64,000 nucleotides of DNA from Spirochaetia bacterium (GTDB lineage Bacteria > Spirochaetota > Spirochaetia > Treponematales > Treponemataceae), in assembly GCA_022768865.1 (NCBI GenBank), contig JALELH010000018.1, positions 44,215 to 108,214 on the forward strand. Direction: 5' to 3'. A program made the position numbers and the translations under genes. Under the pieces are notes generated by a model that did not search any database, was not told the DNA's origin, and saw only the letters and a list, made by a program, of their open reading frames with translations. Shown here one piece after another: positions 34,818-43,850 of this stretch (position 1 is its first letter; each line of letters begins with the position of its first letter).

Positions 34818-35279
34818 TTACTCAATAATTACTTCTTCAGCATCAATAAGCCTGTCCATATACCATTTAACCTTATTCCATTCTTCCTTAACATTTTTTG
34901 TTTTTTTGCCAAGGCGGGCCAAATATTTAATTGCAGTTCCAAGGTTAAATGCAGCACCCCCTGTAATTCCGCTTGTAAAAACTTCAATTAAATCAATGGC
35001 TTCAATACCGCTCTTGTTAAGGTATCGCTTAGGGTGATTGGTAACAGCTTTGTCAGCTTCATCTTCAGATTCAAATTTTTCCGACGGATTACAAGCTTCT
35101 GCCTTTATAGTCCTATAAATATCTGTATCCCTTGACGTGCTTAAAATTGCATAACTCTTTTTAACAAAAATCTCATGTGCCATAGAATTCAAAACCTTAG
35201 CAGCAAGGGAAGATGGCATTTCTTCGCTGTACTTTTTTACAAGTTCAACCGCTTGTTTTACTGTCATGTTTTTGCTCAT
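34818..35279 (-). CDS. DUF3310-like protein (phage-type)
   Basis: 153 residues. The C-terminal stretch GGAAFNLGTAIKYLARLGKK...EEWNKVKWYMDRLID matches the DUF3310 (SaV-like) pattern found mostly in phages, where it is a nucleotide-kinase-associated domain of unknown role. The N-terminal ~85 residues are unassigned. Shine-Dalgarno AGAGG. No other phage gene is near, so it may be a relic or a domesticated gene. Transcribed alone, divergent from udp. Confidence 0.6.
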   Translation of the reverse strand: MSKNMTVKQAVELVKKYSEEMPSSLAAKVLNSMAHEIFVKKSYAILSTSRDTDIYRTIKAEACNPSEKFESEDEADKAVTNHPKRYLNKSGIEAIDLIEVFTSGITGGAAFNLGTAIKYLARLGKKTKNVKEEWNKVKWYMDRLIDAEEVIIE

Positions 35280-35343
35280 ATAAACCTCTTTTATTTATAA
35301 CAATATAGTAGAGAAACAAATTTTATTAAAGGATTTTCTGTGG

Positions 35344-35349
35344 TATAAT
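35344..35349 (+). promoter_or_regulatory. Extended -10 of udp-sfsA
   Basis: TGGTATAAT with no clear -35 at 17 bp. The start is predicted near 35356, giving a leader of ~20 nt with GGAGG before the ATG at 35376. Confidence 0.55.
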
Positions 35350-35375
35350 TGTTTCTAATTTCCGGAGGAACACTT

Positions 35376-36155
35376 ATGCAGAAATTAGAAAAACAGTTTC
35401 ATATTCATTGTACAGAAGGCGATGTTGGCCGCTATGTAATTTTGCCTGGTGATCCAGGACGAGTTGAATCCATTGCCAGACTTTTTGATGACGCACATTT
35501 CGTGTCTTCCAACCGTGAATTTACAGTGTGGACCGGAACTCTTGACGGCGAAAAAGTTTCTGTATGTTCAACAGGAATCGGCGGACCATCTGCATCAATT
35601 GCCATGGAAGAACTTCACAACATTGGAGCAGATACTTTTATCCGCGTAGGCACCTGCGGCGGAATTGACATAAATGTAAGAAGCGGAGACGTTGTAGTGG
35701 CAACGGGAGCAATCCGTTATGAACACACAAGTCAGGAATACGCACCAATTGAATACCCTGCCGTTCCAGATTTTGATGTTACAACGGCTCTGGTTAAGGC
35801 ATGCAAAAATTTAGGCAAAAGATGGTGCACTGGAGTAGTGCAGAATAAAGATTCCTTTTATGGTCAGCACAGCCCGGAAAAATCTCCTGTTTATTATGAA
35901 CTTTTGCAAAAATGGGAAACATGGAAACGGCTTGGAGTTAAGGCCAGCGAAATGGAAAGTGCCGCTTTATTTGTCGTTGCATCTGCCTTAGGCTGCCGTT
36001 GCGGAAGCTGTTTTCACGTAATCTGGAATCAGGAAAGGGAAAAACTTGGGCTTGATCAGGAAATGAGTGAAGATACTTCTTCTGCCGTTAAAGTCGGTGT
36101 AGAAGCCCTGAAGCTTATCATTAAACAGGACAAAACTACAAAATCATCTGAATAA
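35376..36155 (+). CDS. udp: Uridine phosphorylase
   Basis: 259 residues from the ATG at 35376, which has GGAGGA 7 nt upstream (the ORF-track start is upstream of it and lies at the promoter). Cleaves uridine to uracil and ribose-1-phosphate. PNP_UDP fold: [13 protein letters not shown], phosphate site [27 protein letters not shown] and the nucleoside-binding [11 protein letters not shown]. Length matches E. coli Udp (253). It is separated by 6 nt from sfsA. Confidence 0.92.
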   Translation: MQKLEKQFHIHCTEGDVGRYVILPGDPGRVESIARLFDDAHFVSSNREFTVWTGTLDGEKVSVCSTGIGGPSASIAMEELHNIGADTFIRVGTCGGIDINVRSGDVVVATGAIRYEHTSQEYAPIEYPAVPDFDVTTALVKACKNLGKRWCTGVVQNKDSFYGQHSPEKSPVYYELLQKWETWKRLGVKASEMESAALFVVASALGCRCGSCFHVIWNQEREKLGLDQEMSEDTSSAVKVGVEALKLIIKQDKTTKSSE

Positions 36156-36161
36156 ATTTTC

Positions 36162-36857
36162 ATGCACTACGAAAAAATTGTTTCAGGTGTTTTTATTTCC
36201 CGTCCAAACAGATTCATTGCCCGCGTCATTATTAATGGCAAGGAAAAAATTGTCCACGTAAAGAATACAGGAAGATGCAGGGAACTTCTTATTCCCGGTG
36301 TAAAAGTTTATCTAGAAGATTTTGACGGCCGCATGGGTAGCAGGAAATTAAGGTATTCACTTATCGCTGTAGAAAAGATTTGCCCGGATAATAATGGAAA
36401 GACTTTACTTATAAACATGGACAGTCAGGCACCAAATAAAGTTGTGGGGGAATGGCTTTCAACGCAGAATTACACTTTTATAAAACCAGAGTATGTTTTT
36501 GGAAGCAGCCGCATAGATTTTTACATGGAACGCAATGATGAAAAATTTCTGCTTGAAGTAAAAGGCTGCACTTTAGAATCTGACGGTCATTGTTTTTTTC
36601 CTGATGCACCTACAGAACGGGGAATAAAACACATAGAAGAACTTATTTCTGCAAAAGAAAAAGGCATTAATTCCGCAATTTTATTTTTAGTTCAAATGGA
36701 AGAAGCAAAAGACTTTGCACCCAACGACGAAACTCACAGGGCATTTGGAGATGCACTGCGTTTAGCAAAAAAGAAAGGCGTCCGGATTCTATGCTATAAT
36801 TGCACAGTTAGTCCAGATACCCTTATTTTTAAAGACAAGGTAAAAATCAAACTGTAA
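36162..36857 (+). CDS. sfsA: SfsA family protein (sugar fermentation stimulation)
   Basis: 231 residues with the whole SfsA pattern: RPNRFIARVIING, VKNTGRCRELLIPGVKVYLED, and the nuclease-like core FLLEVKGCTLESDG.CFFPDAPTERGIKHIEEL. E. coli SfsA binds DNA and was linked to maltose metabolism, but its fold looks like a PD-(D/E)XK nuclease. No Shine-Dalgarno is visible; likely translated by coupling with udp. Confidence 0.9.
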   Translation: MHYEKIVSGVFISRPNRFIARVIINGKEKIVHVKNTGRCRELLIPGVKVYLEDFDGRMGSRKLRYSLIAVEKICPDNNGKTLLINMDSQAPNKVVGEWLSTQNYTFIKPEYVFGSSRIDFYMERNDEKFLLEVKGCTLESDGHCFFPDAPTERGIKHIEELISAKEKGINSAILFLVQMEEAKDFAPNDETHRAFGDALRLAKKKGVRILCYNCTVSPDTLIFKDKVKIKL

Positions 36858-36873
36858 GACTGACTCAAATAAA

Positions 36874-36905
36874 AAAATCCGTCTCAGATAACCAAGACGG
36901 ATTTT
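36874..36905. terminator. Bidirectional terminator between sfsA and nfnB
   Basis: AAAATCCGTCT (36874-36884) pairs with AGACGGATTTT (36895-36905) around a 10-nt loop, with A-run on the left and T-rich sequence on the right, so it suits both convergent genes. Confidence 0.9.
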
Positions 36906-36925
36906 ATTAAAATTATTAAGCACCT

Positions 36926-38431
36926 TTATTTTGAAAGATATTCATTAATGCTTGCTGCGGCTTTTCTTCCTTCACCCATGGCAAGGATAACCGTTGCTGC
37001 ACCAAGAACGATGTCTCCGCCAGCCCAGACTTTCGTCATGCTTGTCGACTGATTTTCATCAACAGTAATGTGACCGCGTTCATCAACTTTAATTTCCGGT
37101 GTTGTTGCAGGAATCAGCGGGTTAGAATTATTTCCAAGGGCAACGATTACGGCATCACAAGGAATTTCATGTTCTGAACCCTTGATTTCAACAGGGCGGC
37201 GGCGGCCTTTTTCATCCGGTTCGCCAAGTTCATAGCTAAGGCATTTAACAGCACGAACTTTTCCGTAATTTTCTTTATCTTCCGGATCATTATAGCCAAG
37301 AATTTCAACAGGATTTTCAAGGAATTTAAATTCAACTCCTTCTTCTTCTGCATGATCAACTTCTTCACGGCGGGCAGGCATTTCCACTCTTGAACGGCGG
37401 TAAACTACGTAGACTTTTTCAGCACCAAGACGCAAAGCCATACGTGCGCCATCCATGGCAACATTACCGCCGCCACAGACTACAACTGTTTTTGCATGAT
37501 AATAAGGTGTATCAGACTTTTCTTCATCGTAGGCTTTCATAAGGTTGGCACGTGTAAGGTATTCATTTGCAGAGAAAACACCGATGTAATTTTCACCTGG
37601 AATGCCAAAGAACTTAGGAAGGCCTGCGCCAGTTCCTATAAAGGCTGCATCAAATCCCTTGTCTGTAAGAATCTGCTGAACTGAAGTTGTGCGTCCGACA
37701 AGAGTGTTGTATTCAAACTTAACACCCATTTTTTCAAGGTTTTCAACTTCTTTCTGAACAATAGTTTTTGGAAGACGGAATTCCGGAATACCATAAACCA
37801 TAACACCGCCTGCTTTGTGGAAAGCTTCAAAGACAGTAACTTCATGACCTGCACGACGGCAATCAGCAGCCACAGTTAAGCCGGCAGGACCAGAACCAAC
37901 AACGGCAACTTTCTTTCCTGTTGATTTTGCAACAACCGGAACACTTGTTAGGTTATTGTTTCTTTCATAATCAGCCACAAAACGTTCAAGGCGGCCAATA
38001 GAAACAGCTTTTTCTGCATTTTTGTAAACCTTACCAACGGTACACTGACCCTGGCACTGTTTTTCCTGAGGGCATACACGGCCACAAATTGCAGGAAGAA
38101 GATTTGTTTCCTTTATAATGTCTACTGCACCTTTAAAATCGCCTTTTGCAACCTGGGCAATAAACTTTGGAATCTGAACATTTACAGGACATCCGTTTAC
38201 GCAGGGAGCATTTTTACACTGAAGGCATCTGTTTGCTTCAACTACAGCCTGAGCTTCCGTATAGCCAAGTGCAACTTCTGTCATCTGGCGTGCACGAACT
38301 AAAGGTTCACCGGACGGCATTTCCATCTGAGGAATTTTCATGCGGTCAGGATTCTTTAATTCCTTTCCTTCAATTTTTGCCTTTTCTTCAAGGGCAATTT
38401 TATTAAGTTCATCTATTGTTTTATGACTCAT
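36926..38431 (-). CDS. nfnB: NADPH-dependent oxidoreductase NfnB-type (glutamate synthase small subunit-like)
   Basis: 501 residues from the ATG at 38431 (GGAG upstream; ORF-track start is 14 codons earlier without family support). N-terminal [4Fe-4S] domain with Cys groups CLQCKNAPCVNGCPV and CGRVCPQEKQCQGQC, then two Rossmann folds (VVGSGPAGLTVAADCRRAGHEVTVFEA; VVCGGGNVAMDGARMALRLGAEKVYVVYRR). Preceded by the NfnA-type subunit gene. Together they can form the electron-bifurcating transhydrogenase NfnAB, which couples NADH, NADPH and reduced ferredoxin; a homotetrameric glutamate synthase role is the alternative. Confidence 0.85.
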   Translation of the reverse strand: MSHKTIDELNKIALEEKAKIEGKELKNPDRMKIPQMEMPSGEPLVRARQMTEVALGYTEAQAVVEANRCLQCKNAPCVNGCPVNVQIPKFIAQVAKGDFKGAVDIIKETNLLPAICGRVCPQEKQCQGQCTVGKVYKNAEKAVSIGRLERFVADYERNNNLTSVPVVAKSTGKKVAVVGSGPAGLTVAADCRRAGHEVTVFEAFHKAGGVMVYGIPEFRLPKTIVQKEVENLEKMGVKFEYNTLVGRTTSVQQILTDKGFDAAFIGTGAGLPKFFGIPGENYIGVFSANEYLTRANLMKAYDEEKSDTPYYHAKTVVVCGGGNVAMDGARMALRLGAEKVYVVYRRSRVEMPARREEVDHAEEEGVEFKFLENPVEILGYNDPEDKENYGKVRAVKCLSYELGEPDEKGRRRPVEIKGSEHEIPCDAVIVALGNNSNPLIPATTPEIKVDERGHITVDENQSTSMTKVWAGGDIVLGAATVILAMGEGRKAAASINEYLSK

Positions 38432-38448
38432 TTTTTTCTCCAGAGGGA

Positions 38449-39288
38449 TTAGTGATTTAGGCCGATGTTGCACTTATGCTTTGACTTTTCTTCTTCGGTT
38501 TTAAAGCTCTTCATGCGCATCATCATGTTATCCCAGTCAACTTCATGTGCATCAAAATCCGGACCATCTACGCAGACGAATTTTGTTTTTCCGCCAACGC
38601 TTACACGGCATCCGCCGCACATACCTGTTCCGTCAATCATAATTGTGTTTAATGAAACAGTTGTCTTTACATTGTATTTTTTTGTAGTCAATGCACAGAA
38701 CTTCATCATTATCGGAGGTCCGATGGCAATAACTTCTGCAGGGGGAACATCACTCTGACAAAGGCGTTCAAGAGGAACAGTCGTAACGCATTTTTCTCCT
38801 GCTGAACCATCATCCGTACAGATAATGACTTCATCACAGATAGCTTTCATTTCATCAACAAAAATAAGAAGATCCTTTGTTCTAGCACCTTCAATAAGGA
38901 TAACTTTATTACCGGCTGCCTTAAGGGCCTGAACAATAGGGTAGAGTGGAGCTGTTCCAAAACCGCCGCCGACACAAACTACAGGGCGATCATATTTTTC
39001 AATTACGGAAGGAGTTCCTAAAGGACCAAGTACACCACCAAGATAATCGCCAGCCTTAAGCTTTGAAAGCTTCATTGTAGAAGCACCGATTGGCTGGAAA
39101 GCAATTGCAACCCATCCTTCTTCTGCATTTGCATCTGCAATTGTAAGAGGAATGCGTTCTGTCAAATCCTGATCAACCATTACGATTAAAAACTGTCCGG
39201 CCTTGCGGTTTTTTGCAATGTCCGGAGCTTCAAATTTCATGTAGTAAACAGCCTCTGAAAGGTGTTTCATTTCGATTATTTTGTTCAT
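38449..39288 (-). CDS. nfnA: Ferredoxin-NADP+ reductase subunit NfnA-type
   Basis: 279 residues from the ATG at 39288 (GGGG upstream). FAD-binding then NAD-binding domain (VCVGGGFGTAPLYPIVQAL) and a C-terminal [2Fe-2S] cysteine cluster (DGTGMCGGCRVSVGGKTKFVCVDGPDFDAHEVDWDNMM), as in PyrK/NfnA/sulfide dehydrogenase. Next to nfnB, 17 nt apart. The pair probably runs with the [FeFe] hydrogenase nearby to balance ferredoxin and pyridine nucleotides. Confidence 0.85.
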   Translation of the reverse strand: MNKIIEMKHLSEAVYYMKFEAPDIAKNRKAGQFLIVMVDQDLTERIPLTIADANAEEGWVAIAFQPIGASTMKLSKLKAGDYLGGVLGPLGTPSVIEKYDRPVVCVGGGFGTAPLYPIVQALKAAGNKVILIEGARTKDLLIFVDEMKAICDEVIICTDDGSAGEKCVTTVPLERLCQSDVPPAEVIAIGPPIMMKFCALTTKKYNVKTTVSLNTIMIDGTGMCGGCRVSVGGKTKFVCVDGPDFDAHEVDWDNMMMRMKSFKTEEEKSKHKCNIGLNH

Positions 39289-39328
39289 ATGACCCCACAT
39301 TCAAAAAGTGTGTATGTAAATTGTTCCT

Positions 39329-39357
39329 ATTTTACTATTTAGAAATAGTTTTTTCAA
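39329..39357 (-). promoter_or_regulatory. Promoter of nfnAB
   Basis: Minus-strand TTGAAA (39352-39357), 17-bp spacer, TAAAAT (39329-39334). The leader is ~35 nt with GTGGGG as Shine-Dalgarno. Confidence 0.65.
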
Positions 39358-39429
39358 TAATTTTAATGACAGAACTTTATTTATTGTCATTTATTTTTTT
39401 TACAGGGCATATTTGATAAAAAAAATGTA

Positions 39430-39527
39430 AAGCTGCTGAAAGAAAAAGAAAGCGGTAACCGAGGCGTTCTGAAGGCTGACAGGCCTTCAATTGTACCGAA
39501 TTACCGTGCTTTTTCTGTAAGCAGCTT
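39430..39527. repeat. Long hairpin element between hybrid kinase and nfnA
   Basis: Nested pairing: AAGCTGCT / AGCAGCTT, AGAAAAAG / CTTTTTCT, CGGTAA / TTACCG, GAAGGC / GCCTTC. A 31-bp part (39444-39474) recurs with two changes at 61864-61894. It lies after the hybrid kinase gene, so it can act as its terminator, though the shared sequence is longer than termination needs. Nothing else is visible in this 264-bp gap apart from the nfnA promoter. Confidence 0.75.
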
Positions 39528-39552
39528 ATAATTATATTATTCACCATTTAAC

Positions 39553-41313
39553 CTAATAATTGTATTTTACTTTTTCTGCAGGAAGTAAATTGCCAACAAT
39601 TCCTTCAAGTTTTTCGCAGTCTATTGGCTTTGTAATGTAATCAACAAATCCTGCTTTTTCATAAATTTCCCTTGCGCCGTTAAAGGCATTGGCAGTAAGC
39701 ATTACGCATGGAGTTTCTTTATTTAAGCTTTTTTCATCATTTTTAACATGTTTAAAAGTTTCCATACCGTCCATACAGGGCATCATGTGGTCAATCAGAA
39801 TAAGATCAAATTTTTCTTTCTGGCTGATTTTAATACATTCATCACCGCTCTGGGTAAGGCAAACTTTCATCTCTGTCTGCTTTAAAAGATTTTCTATTAC
39901 ACAAAGATTTAAATCTATATCATCAACGACAAGTATCTTTGCTTCCGGTGCCTTAAACAAAACTTCATACTTTTTTTCTTTGTGATGAATAAGTTTCTTA
40001 TAATCAACTTTTCCAACTCTATCAGAATCAATTATTTTCTGTTTTATTACAAGTATAAATTCCGAACCCTGCCCGTAAACACTTCGAACATCTATGTCAC
40101 CGCCCATTAAAAGTGCAAGCTGCTTTGAAATTCTAAGCCCTATACCGCTGCCTTCAATGTTTCTGTTCCGTTCAATGTCAAAACGCTCAAAACGGCCGAA
40201 CATTTTTTTCAGGTCTTCTTCTTTTATTCCAGGACCCGTATCCTTAACAGAAAAATTCATTTCCATGCTGCCGTCTGATTTTTTCCCGTAAACCCTATAA
40301 GTTATTTTTCCTTCCCTTGTGTATTTAGCGGCATTAGTTAAAAAATTTAAAATTATTTCACGGATTCTTGAAGCGTCACCCCACAAACATGACGGAAGGT
40401 TTTCATCAACATCAACTTCAAATTCCAGATTCTTTTTTTCTATACGTTCATTTATCATGAGGACTGTTTCACGGACAATGTCTTCAATCCTGTATTTATT
40501 ATCAATAATTTCAATTTTGCCTGCTTCAATTTTTGAAAGATCCAGAATATCGTTGATTAAGGAAAGCAAAGTATGTCCGCTGCTGTTTATATTTTCTGCA
40601 TAGCCGCAAATAGCGTCTTCCTTGCTTTCACGCAAAATCATTTCATTCATTCCAAGAATTGAATTTATCGGAGTGCGGATTTCATGACTCATATTTAAAA
40701 GAAAATCGCTTTTTGCACTGTTGGCTTTTAATGCATCTTCCTTTGACTTTTTTAATTCCATGTTCTGATTCTGCAAATACGCAATAAGCTTAAAAGAAGT
40801 CAGTGCTAAAATAGTCACATAAATAAGGCCCATTACTAAATCGGGGAAAAAATTACGTATTTCAGTAGGATCAATGTACCTGAAAATAAAGGACATTATT
40901 AAGCCGGCAAAACTAAAAACAGAAACCAGGACATTAAGTTTTTTATCCATTACCTGAATTGTCAAAAGTATCGGAACTGTAAAAATCCACTGGACAGGAA
41001 CAAAATAATAATGATGACATGCTATGACAGAACAGATTCCAAGCAGGGAAAAGGCACTGACATAGCACTGCTTTATAACATGTCCTTCAAAGAACCTTAT
41101 AAGAATTTTTCCTGCAATTATAATTACGCCATTTATGACATTTGGAAGTATTATCCATCTGAAAACCCATGTTGCTTTTTTAAATGCAGATGGAAACACA
41201 ACAGGAGACATGCCGACTTCAAGAATAAAACATAAAAATGCAAGAACATAACCTGTAAATAAAAGAGACTTCATGGGTTTTAAATAATAGTTTTTTTCCA
41301 GTTCCATTTTCAA
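39553..41313 (-). CDS. Membrane-bound hybrid sensor histidine kinase/response regulator
   Basis: 586 residues. N-terminal ~200 residues hold about six membrane helices with little loop. HisKA box FLLNMSHEIRTPINSILGMNEM, HATPase_c with ILNFLTNAAKYTREGK, DTGPGIKEEDLKKMFGRFERF and GSGIGLRISKQL, then a receiver domain (~455-580) with the phospho-Asp in LILIDHMMPCMDG and a TKPI turn. No output domain; a partner HPt or regulator must exist elsewhere. Encoded 12 nt downstream of an [FeFe] hydrogenase-like gene, so the signal may be redox or hydrogen (inference). Confidence 0.9.
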   Translation of the reverse strand: MKMELEKNYYLKPMKSLLFTGYVLAFLCFILEVGMSPVVFPSAFKKATWVFRWIILPNVINGVIIIAGKILIRFFEGHVIKQCYVSAFSLLGICSVIACHHYYFVPVQWIFTVPILLTIQVMDKKLNVLVSVFSFAGLIMSFIFRYIDPTEIRNFFPDLVMGLIYVTILALTSFKLIAYLQNQNMELKKSKEDALKANSAKSDFLLNMSHEIRTPINSILGMNEMILRESKEDAICGYAENINSSGHTLLSLINDILDLSKIEAGKIEIIDNKYRIEDIVRETVLMINERIEKKNLEFEVDVDENLPSCLWGDASRIREIILNFLTNAAKYTREGKITYRVYGKKSDGSMEMNFSVKDTGPGIKEEDLKKMFGRFERFDIERNRNIEGSGIGLRISKQLALLMGGDIDVRSVYGQGSEFILVIKQKIIDSDRVGKVDYKKLIHHKEKKYEVLFKAPEAKILVVDDIDLNLCVIENLLKQTEMKVCLTQSGDECIKISQKEKFDLILIDHMMPCMDGMETFKHVKNDEKSLNKETPCVMLTANAFNGAREIYEKAGFVDYITKPIDCEKLEGIVGNLLPAEKVKYNY

Positions 41314-41325
41314 ACTCTCACTTTA

Positions 41326-42792
41326 TTATTTTGAACTATTCTGGGCTCCGGCACTTACATATTTATTAAGCTGAATTTCTGCCTGCTTAATGTTTTTCCT
41401 GATGCTTGGGCCACCAATACAGCCGCCTTCACAAGCCATAACTTCAATTAAATTGGGCGTATCAGGTTTGGAAGGAATTTTTCCGCTGTTTATAAGGCCA
41501 TAGGCATTAAGCATTTTCATTCCGCTTTTTGAAAGTCCGTTAATCTTTGCAGGGCGCAGGATTGTTTTATCCGTAAGGCGCAGGGCAACTGCATCCAGAA
41601 CTCCGCCAGACTTTGCAAAATTTCTTCCGCTGGCAGTAGGAATAATGCTTTCCCCTGAACATTCCATTTTTGAAACATCGATTTCTTTTGCAATAAAAAA
41701 TGCTTCCAGATCTGCCGTGCTTAAAACGTAGTCTACCATGTCGTCATCATAACCTTCGCGGCGTTTGGCAAGGCAGGGTCCGATAAAAACAGTAATGCAG
41801 TCAGGGTCTGCTTTTTTGGCAATTTCTGCTGTATAGTGCATGGGGCTTCTTGTTTCAGAAATACATTCTGCAAGGGCAGGCACGTGCTTTTTTACGGCAC
41901 GGACATAAGCAGGACAGCATGATGTGGTCATCATTTTGTCTCCGCGCTTCATTCTCTCTTCAAATTCCCTTGCTTCATTTGTGGCACAGATATCCGCCCC
42001 GATGGCAACTTCCCAGACCCTGTTAAAGCCTGCTTTAAGGAAAGCACTTTCAAGCTGGCCTGGAACAGAATCAAACTGAGATGCTATGGCAGGAGCATAA
42101 AGGGCAACGACTTTTTTACCGTTCATAATGTGCTTTATTACGTCAACAAGCTGGCTCTTGCTCATCATGGCACCAAAAGGACATTCGCGCATGCAGTTGC
42201 CGCAGAAAATGCACTTATGGTAATCAATTGTTTCATGGCCGCTTTCATCCTTGCTGATTGCACCAACAGGGCATGCTTCTTCACAAGGAACAGGTATTTT
42301 TATAATGGCGTGGTAAGGGCAGTTTTCAAGGCACTTTCCGCAATTTATGCAAAGTTTTTCGTCAATGGTTGCATGGCGTTCAACGGTAATCGCCTGCCTT
42401 GGACAGTTCATTTTGCATGGGCGTGCATCACAACCCTGACATGCATTTGTAACCATGTAATGGGCTTTAACACAGGCATTGCAGGCTTCATGCAAGACAG
42501 TAAGCATAGGCCATGTGGGTTTTTCACGTTCAAGGGCTTCTTTTGCAAAGGAACCTAAAGTGCGCTCTTCATCAATATTTTCAACGGAAATTCCCATGCG
42601 GGCAATGGTGCGCATGCGGATAATTTCCCTGTCATGGAAAATACAGCAGCGCAGCGGAGGCTTGTTGCGCGGAACCATTTCCCTTGGAATGAAATGGACT
42701 CCTTCTTCCAGCTTTCCTTCCAGCTGAAGTCTGGCAATGCGGACAAGAATTTCCCTTTTTACGTTGGCTGTATTGTTATTGATATTCAACAT
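41326..42792 (-). CDS. [FeFe] hydrogenase-like iron-sulfur protein, group B
   Basis: 488 residues. N-terminal part contains several Cys-rich clusters: CNACVKAHYMVTNACQGCDARPCKMNC, INCGKCLENCPYHAI and FCGNCMRECPFGAM (ferredoxin-type [4Fe-4S]). The H-cluster signatures follow: TSCCPAYV (L1), FIGPCLAKRREG (L2, usually MPCxxKxxE) and MACEGGCIGGPS (L3). This pattern matches the TIGR04105-type (group B) proteins. Expected to bind an H-cluster and oxidise or form H2, or to sense it. The downstream gene is the hybrid kinase. TATAAT lies 8 nt upstream of the ATG. Confidence 0.85.
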   Translation of the reverse strand: MLNINNNTANVKREILVRIARLQLEGKLEEGVHFIPREMVPRNKPPLRCCIFHDREIIRMRTIARMGISVENIDEERTLGSFAKEALEREKPTWPMLTVLHEACNACVKAHYMVTNACQGCDARPCKMNCPRQAITVERHATIDEKLCINCGKCLENCPYHAIIKIPVPCEEACPVGAISKDESGHETIDYHKCIFCGNCMRECPFGAMMSKSQLVDVIKHIMNGKKVVALYAPAIASQFDSVPGQLESAFLKAGFNRVWEVAIGADICATNEAREFEERMKRGDKMMTTSCCPAYVRAVKKHVPALAECISETRSPMHYTAEIAKKADPDCITVFIGPCLAKRREGYDDDMVDYVLSTADLEAFFIAKEIDVSKMECSGESIIPTASGRNFAKSGGVLDAVALRLTDKTILRPAKINGLSKSGMKMLNAYGLINSGKIPSKPDTPNLIEVMACEGGCIGGPSIRKNIKQAEIQLNKYVSAGAQNSSK

Positions 42793-42853
42793 ATTTTTCC
42801 ATTATAGCGTTGTCAGTCTTTTTTTTCCATCTGTTTATTTACCGCCGGAACGC

Positions 42854-42999
42854 TTTTACAAGAACTTCATGGCAAAAAAACCTTGGTGAACATGCTTCAC
42901 TTTTTTATTTTGGTGAACATGGTTCACATGTACATGTGAGTGCTGTTCACATGCGTTAAAGAACATGGTTCACATGTATTGGTGACTGGCACTCTTTTT
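42854..42999. repeat. Composite structured repeat, short copy (GTGAAC array)
   Basis: Lies in the divergent gap between the [FeFe] hydrogenase and the TIGR02757 gene. It opens with TTTTACAAGAACTTC, then GTGAACATGCTTCAC (42886-42900), GTGAACATGGTTCAC (42913-42927), and the 64-bp block (42936-42999) that is identical to 23391-23454. The block ends with GAGTGC / GCACTC pairing and TTTTT. Same module order as the long copy, without the large hairpin. Confidence 0.85.
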
Positions 43000-43034
43000 G
43001 TTAAATTTCATCTGAAATACATAACCCAGTCTGC

Positions 43035-43064
43035 TTGTTTTACATAAAAAAAATGAATTATAAT
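43035..43064 (+). promoter_or_regulatory. Promoter of TIGR02757 gene
   Basis: TTGTTT (43035-43040), 18-bp spacer, TATAAT (43059-43064), exactly 6 nt before the ATG at 43071. This argues against the TTG start given in the ORF track and against ATG 43053. Confidence 0.6.
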
Positions 43065-43070
43065 TTCATC

Positions 43071-43838
43071 ATGCTGACTGAAGAAACATCTGCTTTGCTA
43101 AAGACACTTGCAGATAAATATGAAACAAAAGAATTTCTTTTAAAAGATCCGTCTCAATTCATGCACAGATATTCTGACCCCATTGAACAGGAAATTGCCG
43201 CCTTTTTAGCTGCTAACATGGCCTTTGGCAGACGGGAACAAATTTTAAAACACACAGAATCTGTCCTCTCTGCATCAGGTGACAGTTTAGTTAAATGGAT
43301 ACAGAATAAAAGGTACAGAAAATTCTTTACACAGGGGGACAGTTCTTTTTACAGAATGTTTACCCACAACGACTTTCTGCTTTTTTTTGACACAATCTGT
43401 ATCTTTATTAAAGAGTCTGGCTCCATTGGAAATCATATAAAAAAACTATACGGTAACAGTTCCGACTATCTGTCACCTTTAATCTGTAACCTTTTTCCTC
43501 TAAACTGTCACCTTATACCCCATTCAAAGGGAACAGCGGCAAAAAGAATAAACATGTTTTTACGATGGATGACGCGTTCTGCTTCTCCCGTAGACTTAGG
43601 TTTATGGCAGTCCTGGTATAGCAAAGAAAAGCTTTTAATTCCCCTGGACACCCATGTAATGCAGGAAGCAGCCATTTTAAATTTATTTACGCTTTCAAAA
43701 AACGGCAATGTACCTGCGGCAAGTTTTAAAACAGACGTTGAACTGACCGGACTTATGAATAAGGTTTTCCCCGGTGACCCCTGCCGTGCAGATTATGCAC
43801 TATTTGGTTTTGGTGTGGATAAAACTGACAATAAATGA
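43071..43838 (+). CDS. TIGR02757 family protein (DUF2400)
   Basis: 255 residues. The stretch DPIEQEIAAFLAANMAFGRREQILKH and later MFLRWMTRS...DLGLWQSW...LIPLDTHVMQEA are family hallmarks; the latter resembles the HhH region of DNA glycosylase-like proteins, so a DNA- or RNA-related role has been suggested, but there is no proven function. Start chosen by the promoter spacing. It is followed at 12 nt by yhbY. Confidence 0.85.
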   Translation: MLTEETSALLKTLADKYETKEFLLKDPSQFMHRYSDPIEQEIAAFLAANMAFGRREQILKHTESVLSASGDSLVKWIQNKRYRKFFTQGDSSFYRMFTHNDFLLFFDTICIFIKESGSIGNHIKKLYGNSSDYLSPLICNLFPLNCHLIPHSKGTAAKRINMFLRWMTRSASPVDLGLWQSWYSKEKLLIPLDTHVMQEAAILNLFTLSKNGNVPAASFKTDVELTGLMNKVFPGDPCRADYALFGFGVDKTDNK

Positions 43839-43850
43839 TATTCTTTTTTT

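Noticed and set aside
35349-35375. ORF-track start of uridine phosphorylase
   Set aside because: It overlaps the -10 box; ATG 35376 has GGAGGA at the right distance.
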